From: CAZJPD01 sp964547795
GTDB taxonomy: Bacteria; Pseudomonadota; Alphaproteobacteria; Rickettsiales; Midichloriaceae
Length of the DNA: 9,888 nt
Assembly: GCA_964547795.1 (NCBI GenBank)
Contig: CAZJPD010000031.1
Location: 1-9,888 of the forward strand
Direction of reading: 5' to 3'
The stretch's first letter is position 1. Each line of letters starts with the position of its first letter. Below are positions 6,390 through 9,888 of the stretch, in pieces. The position numbers and the translations under genes were made by a program. The notes below the pieces were generated by a model that was not told the origin of the DNA, did no database searches, and saw only the letters and a list, made by a program, of their open reading frames with translations.

Positions 6390-7595
6390 TCAGGAAGTAG
6401 ATAATTTTTGGATAAAGTCTAACAACTCCACCTTACTCAAATTGTGGTTATGTCTATGCCAGTACTCTTTTGTTTTATTTAGCAATTGTCCTATAATTTT
6501 TCCTTTATATCCTTGTTTTTGTAAATCCTTACCTCTTACTGGAAATACATGTTCCACACCACTTGATGCTTCGTCAAAATATTGCATATAATTTGTCAGT
6601 GGGTTAATGCTGTTTATAACAAACAAAAACCTCGGGTATAATTCTTTACCATACTCATACCAATATTTATAATGATCAAAGTTTGTAAATTCCTCTTTAA
6701 AATTAAATGCCACCAGTGAAGCAAGCTCTTTTTGTTCTTTATTTGAAAACGGAATATTGTGTTTCAACTCATCCAAACATTTTTCTTTTTGATTACCAGA
6801 AAGAATAATCAGAATTGCTAAATTTACTATAGGATCAGCTTTTCTAAAGGTTGTAGCCTCAATCTTTTTATTATCTAAAATTGTTTTGAATAATCCTATA
6901 TATTTCAATACCTGTTCCTTATTTAACATAATAATTACGTCTTTTGCGTAAGTAGAACCCAGCAATTGCAGCAATTCACGTTTAATTCTTTCACGAGAAA
7001 TATGTCGTAAATTGCTGATACCATCAATTGCAGCTGTGTAACTTGCAGAATCGATATTGCTTAAACCAAAGTATCCTAAAAATCTGAAAAACCTCATAAT
7101 TCGCAAATAATCTTCTCTTATCCGCTCAGGAGGGTTTCCTACAAACTTAACCACACCTTTTTGCAGATCTTGTTGCCCACCAAAGTAATCATATACTTCT
7201 GATTGAGGAGTAATTGATAGTGCGTTCATTGTAAAATCACGCCTTGAAGCATCGCTTACCCAATCATTGGTATATTCAACTTTGGCATGACGACCGAAGC
7301 ATTTTATGTCTTTCCTAAGTGTGGTAATTTCAAAATGACGACGATTCACAATTACTAAAACTGTACCATACTTTACCCCTATAGGTACAACCTTGTAATC
7401 GTGACAGCAAAATACTTCCATTATCTTCTGTGGCAACAAATTCGTTGCTATATCAAAGTCTTTTGGATGTTTATTGTTCAGGTAATCCCTTACACAACCC
7501 CCAATTAATCTACATTGTCCACCGTTACTGATAATAATTTCAAATATTCTTTTTAATTCCTCAGAAAAATCCAAATATACCTGCATAATTTTCAT
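6390..7595 (-). CDS. cca: CCA tRNA nucleotidyltransferase / poly(A) polymerase family protein
   Basis: This intact 401-residue protein of the class II nucleotidyltransferase family, of usual length for alphaproteobacteria, adds or repairs the 3' CCA end of tRNAs from CTP and ATP in the cytoplasm. The N-terminal catalytic domain shows LIGGCVRD (30-37) and KDFDIAT with the metal-binding Asp46-x-Asp48. These are followed by EITTLRKD (89-96), RRDFTMNAL (118-126), YDYFGGQQDL, and the RNA-binding-helix motif RIREDYLRIMRFFRF. The C-terminal half is helical and less conserved. An ATG at 7593-7595 and another three codons later (7584-7586) are both possible starts; neither has a clear Shine-Dalgarno site. 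The stop is TGA at 6390-6392. It lies downstream of tolA in the same direction but 600 bases away with its own promoter-like sequence. Poly(A) polymerase (pcnB) activity is the alternative, but an encoded-CCA-poor genome would need the CCA role. Confidence 0.92.
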   Translation of the reverse strand: MKIMQVYLDFSEELKRIFEIIISNGGQCRLIGGCVRDYLNNKHPKDFDIATNLLPQKIMEVFCCHDYKVVPIGVKYGTVLVIVNRRHFEITTLRKDIKCFGRHAKVEYTNDWVSDASRRDFTMNALSITPQSEVYDYFGGQQDLQKGVVKFVGNPPERIREDYLRIMRFFRFLGYFGLSNIDSASYTAAIDGISNLRHISRERIKRELLQLLGSTYAKDVIIMLNKEQVLKYIGLFKTILDNKKIEATTFRKADPIVNLAILIILSGNQKEKCLDELKHNIPFSNKEQKELASLVAFNFKEEFTNFDHYKYWYEYGKELYPRFLFVINSINPLTNYMQYFDEASSGVEHVFPVRGKDLQKQGYKGKIIGQLLNKTKEYWHRHNHNLSKVELLDFIQKLSTS

Positions 7596-7637
7596 ATTAT
7601 TAACGAAAGAAAGTAAAGACTCAACACTATAGCTGCC

Positions 7638-7666
7638 AGAATATCACCAAGAGAATGAGAGATCAA
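7638..7666 (-). promoter_or_regulatory. Sigma-70-like promoter for the CCA-adding enzyme gene
   Basis: On the minus strand TTGATC (7661-7666) and TATTCT (7638-7643) are separated by exactly 17 bases, with the -10 about 42 bases before the ATG at 7595. A second candidate, TTGAGT with 17 bases to AATAAT, abuts that ATG and would instead give a leaderless message from the next ATG (7586). Confidence 0.4.
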
Positions 7667-7729
7667 GCGGTATAGCACGAAACAGTAAGGTTTAGGCAAT
7701 AATCATAAAAAAGCTTTCACAATTTCTTG

Positions 7730-7885
7730 TCATCACGATGGAGCAACAGCGATCGTAGTGATCCAGAGATTGCCACACTCACTCTGTGATTTCGCAATGA
7801 CAGGGTGGGAGGATGGATTGCCACGCCTGTTGCACAGGCTCGCAATGACGGGGATGTGGGTTGTAGGTTCGCAATGACGAGGATA
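7730..7885. repeat. Cluster of palindromic interspersed repeats with CGCAATGAC units
   Basis: Three copies of CGCAATGAC followed by A/G and G occur at about 7793, 7841 and 7870. Two lie at the right end of hairpins that begin with ATTGCCAC. The clearest is ATTGCCACGCCTGT-TGC-ACAGGCTCGCAAT (7817-7846), with a six-pair inner stem and a five-pair outer stem. The other (about 7777-7800) pairs ATTGC with GCAAT and CACA with TGTG. A further imperfect inverted repeat (ATCACGAT ... ATCGTAGTGAT) precedes them at about 7733-7771. This higher-GC hairpin DNA with 'ATTGCcac ... CGCAATGAC' is typical of short dispersed intergenic repeats in Rickettsiales and other intracellular bacteria. It could fold in RNA and affect the tolA-side transcript. 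Confidence 0.7.
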
Positions 7886-8194
7886 TATAGATACAATAAT
7901 GTCTACACCTTAGTGGTTTATGCTATACAAGGTCATGGTGTAGTTGTGATGAATAAGGTAGGATGGCATACTTCTAAAAAATTATCTTTCTTTTTTCCCA
8001 ATTAACAAAAACCCCCCTAATATTTCGATATGAAGAGAAGTTTGTGTTAAAGTTAAAAAACAAAATTTAAACTTATATATCTATTTATTAACCTAATTTA
8101 CTATATATGCTATATCCTCTACTTCCCACTTTCTTTTTCTCTTTTCGCAGAGAATCTGCTTTTTTCTGATGAACTTCCGTTTTAGACCTCCCCT
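7886..8194. other. Gene-free stretch between the repeat cluster and tolA
   Basis: No convincing gene is present on either strand. On the plus strand GCAGA-GAA-TCTGC followed by six T (8147-8165) has the shape of a weak intrinsic terminator, but there is no plus-strand gene upstream for it to serve. Short basic reading frames here lack start codons and known relatives. Confidence 0.4.
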
Positions 8195-8983
8195 TTATTG
8201 GCGTACAGTATTGAAATTTAATATTATGAGTTTATTATTTAGTTTTTGGCATTTTTTAGCATCTAAATCCAATTTTTTACATTGTTGAGTTGCCCTAAAT
8301 GCACTGTTAGCACAAGCCATAATTTGAGGAGAGCATGCGTATTTTTGTATATCAATATTTCTACTTATGATATCGCATCCAGAATTAACAACTATTTCTA
8401 ATTCTATATTAACGTCATCCGGGCATGGTGTTTTTATCCAGTAACGTGAAATTTGTTCCCTAATAATTGCTATATCATGATCTGCTAAATGAGCTACTTT
8501 TTTGCCAATATTTTCAGAATCATTTCCTTTATGATCAAAAAGCTTAGAAAAAATATCCTTCTGTTTTTTGCCTTTAACAGGAGTGGGGAATTTTTTTTCT
8601 TTCTTAATTCTCTTGGTGATTGGTTCGGCAGACTTTTTTACTTCTTTCTTTGTTTCAGTTTTTTGTGTTTTTTTAGCATCACTTTCCTTTTTCTGTTTCA
8701 ATCTTTCTGCTTCTAATTTTTTTTCCTCAACCTTTTCTATCTTTTTTTCTTTAGATACTTCAACATTTTCGGATTTTTGGGAAGTTGTAGGTTGCTTAAC
8801 TTCCTTTATTTGAGGAGCAGCAGTTTTCTGATCTTTGGTACTATTCTTTTGCTTCACAGCAATATTAATTGCAAATTTTTGATAGCTTAATTTTTTCGTT
8901 TTTTTTAAATTCTGAAAATTTATCAAAAGCCCTAATATGATTACTATATGTAATAATAAAGAATATAAAAAGCTCCTTTGCAT
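8195..8983 (-). CDS. tolA: TolA-like envelope protein
   Basis: This 262-residue protein has the TolA layout. A short N-terminal inner-membrane helix (about residues 5-22, SLLLHIVIILGLLINF) is followed by a long Lys/Glu-rich helical or coiled region (about 25-145). The C-terminal periplasmic domain begins near HDIAIIREQISRYW and includes VNIELEIVVNSGCDI and ACANSAFRATQQCKKLDL. TolA links the inner-membrane TolQ-TolR motor to the outer-membrane TolB-Pal complex across the periplasm and keeps the envelope constricted during division. It is shorter than the enterobacterial protein (about 420), mainly in the coiled region, which is usual for reduced genomes. It starts six bases after the tolR stop, so they are co-transcribed. 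The third-domain sequence diverges and I name it from layout and position as much as from similarity. Confidence 0.85.
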   Translation of the reverse strand: MQRSFLYSLLLHIVIILGLLINFQNLKKTKKLSYQKFAINIAVKQKNSTKDQKTAAPQIKEVKQPTTSQKSENVEVSKEKKIEKVEEKKLEAERLKQKKESDAKKTQKTETKKEVKKSAEPITKRIKKEKKFPTPVKGKKQKDIFSKLFDHKGNDSENIGKKVAHLADHDIAIIREQISRYWIKTPCPDDVNIELEIVVNSGCDIISRNIDIQKYACSPQIMACANSAFRATQQCKKLDLDAKKCQKLNNKLIILNFNTVRQ

Positions 8984-8989
8984 TATGTT

Positions 8990-9409
8990 TTAGTATTGCT
9001 CTTCTGTTACTAGAATAACATTATGAATGGAAGCTTGTTTTAATATGCTGAAAATTTGAATTACTTCGCCATAATTTACTTCTTTATCTCCATATAATAA
9101 AATCTGAAGATTAGGTTTTTCTTTCAAGAGTGCATTTATCTTTTTTATTAAATCCTCTTTTTTTATCATGCTTTTTTGCAGGTATATTATGGATTTTTTA
9201 TCAATGCTAATGCTGATATGATCCTCTTTATCAGAGAAAGTTTCTGTAGAGGCAGGTAAGTTTACATCTATACCGCTTGTAATCATGTGTGATGTTAGCA
9301 TAAAAATAACCAGTAAAACTAACATGACATCGACAAATGGAGTGACGTTGATTTCTGGTTTTACTTTGTACCTGTATTTTCTTGAGTAATTATTGAAAAA
9401 ACTCTGCAT
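8990..9409 (-). CDS. tolR: ExbD/TolR family proton-channel protein
   Basis: A 139-residue protein of normal length. It has a short basic cytoplasmic start, then KPEINVTPFVDVMLVLLVIF, the ExbD/TolR signature, with the membrane Asp27 that carries protons. The periplasmic domain of about 100 residues (SGIDVNLPAST ... LLYGDKEVNYGEVIQIF ... ILVTEEQ) follows. With TolQ it forms the stator that uses the proton motive force to drive TolA. It begins two bases after the tolQ stop (TAG-GT-ATG) and is followed by tolA at six bases, so all three are one operon. ExbD of a TonB system is the alternative, but the neighbouring TolA-like protein favours TolR. Confidence 0.93.
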   Translation of the reverse strand: MQSFFNNYSRKYRYKVKPEINVTPFVDVMLVLLVIFMLTSHMITSGIDVNLPASTETFSDKEDHISISIDKKSIIYLQKSMIKKEDLIKKINALLKEKPNLQILLYGDKEVNYGEVIQIFSILKQASIHNVILVTEEQY

Positions 9410-9411
9410 AC

Positions 9412-9888
9412 CTATATCTTTATCTTAGCAATTAATCTTATAAAAGTTGTATTAAATTTTAAGTTAAGTGCCTCTAAAGCACTATAAAATTTATTATTAA
9501 AAATCAAAGCAGGTATTGCTACAACTAAACCCAATGCAGTGGCTAAAAGTGCTTCAGCTATTCCTGGAGCAACTGCTATTATAGTTGCGTTTTTCATAAA
9601 TACTATTGATTGAAAGCTATTCATTATACCCCAAACTGTACCAAGTAATCCTATAAAAGGGGCAGAACCAGATATGCTACCTAATATATAAAGTTTGCTT
9701 TCAATTTTGTTGTTAATCTCTTGGATTTTCAATTCAATCTCTTTTAATAGTTCATCTTTATCAATTTGCTGGTCATTTTGTTTTGCTACACATATACGAT
9801 TGTAAATTGTGAATATGATCTCTCCAAAAATGTTTAACTTCTTTATTAAAGCAAAGTGTTTCTGTTCAATAGCTCCAATGTTGTAATT
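9412..9888 (-). CDS. tolQ: TolQ/ExbB/MotA family proton-channel protein, N-terminus beyond the window
   Basis: The minus frame is open from the right edge to TAG 9412-9414 and gives about 158 residues. A TTG at 9732 is not the start, because the frame continues upstream with TolQ-like cytoplasmic-loop sequence (KHFALIKKLNIFGEIIF). Conserved MotA/TolQ/ExbB blocks follow: GSAPFIGLLGTVWGIMNSF (second membrane helix) and APGIAEALLATALGLVVAIPA (third helix, lining the channel). The first membrane helix lies outside. It forms the pentameric inner-membrane channel with TolR. The first gene of the operon visible here; its promoter is outside the window. Confidence 0.93.
   Translation of the reverse strand, partial: NYNIGAIEQKHFALIKKLNIFGEIIFTIYNRICVAKQNDQQIDKDELLKEIELKIQEINNKIESKLYILGSISGSAPFIGLLGTVWGIMNSFQSIVFMKNATIIAVAPGIAEALLATALGLVVAIPALIFNNKFYSALEALNLKFNTTFIRLIAKIKI

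Noticed and set aside
7805..8005. 66-residue plus-strand frame beginning in the repeat cluster
   Set aside because: Its first third is the palindromic repeat itself and the rest has no recognisable similarity.
8147..8165. Hairpin followed by six T on the plus strand, terminator-like
   Set aside because: The stem has only five pairs and there is no plus-strand gene upstream; on the minus strand, where tolA is read, no T run follows it.
8489..8813. Plus-strand reading frames rich in Phe, opposite tolA
   Set aside because: They mirror the Lys/Glu-rich TolA coiled region; antisense of AAA/GAA-rich codons gives Phe-rich frames.

Overview
The window is strongly AT-rich and carries few intact genes among many broken ones. 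Tol-Pal genes and a CCA-adding enzyme sit beside remnants of integrases, an IS1595 transposase, a Pif1-type helicase and an AAA-ATPase-like/ankyrin protein. This mix points to an obligate intracellular alphaproteobacterium, most likely of the order Rickettsiales (Rickettsia/Wolbachia/Orientia-like). The genus is inference and cannot be settled from this sequence alone.

Left part (1-650): a tyrosine recombinase gene with an N-terminal arm-binding domain runs off the left edge on the minus strand. Between its start and position 650 lie short direct repeats and then a degraded 3' fragment of a tRNA-Lys(UUU) gene, from anticodon arm to CCA. This is the layout of an att site at the end of an integrated island. 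The island should lie to the left, with the intact tRNA at its far end.

Middle part (650-6390): a gene graveyard. It holds one intact HEPN-like gene (about 723/759-1442), the C-terminal half of an IS1595 transposase (minus), a scrap resembling a type I restriction specificity subunit, and a broken Pif1/RecD-like helicase. These are followed by a gene of about 2.8 kb broken by at least four frameshifts and three stops. It encoded an AAA-ATPase-like domain, an ankyrin-like region and a C-terminal segment with a membrane helix. The C-terminal catalytic part of a second tyrosine recombinase follows (minus). Decay is mostly by one-base deletions in homopolymer runs plus nonsense changes.

Right part (6390-9888): conserved core genes, all on the minus strand. 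In transcription order they are tolQ (cut by the right edge), tolR, tolA, a 0.6 kb spacer with palindromic repeat copies, and the CCA tRNA nucleotidyltransferase gene. tolQ-tolR-tolA are tightly spaced and form one operon for the envelope Tol system. The nucleotidyltransferase gene has a plausible promoter of its own.

No CRISPR array, rRNA gene or intact tRNA gene was seen. The most distinctive items are the int/tRNA-fragment boundary and the reconstructed AAA-ATPase/ankyrin/membrane-helix pseudogene.
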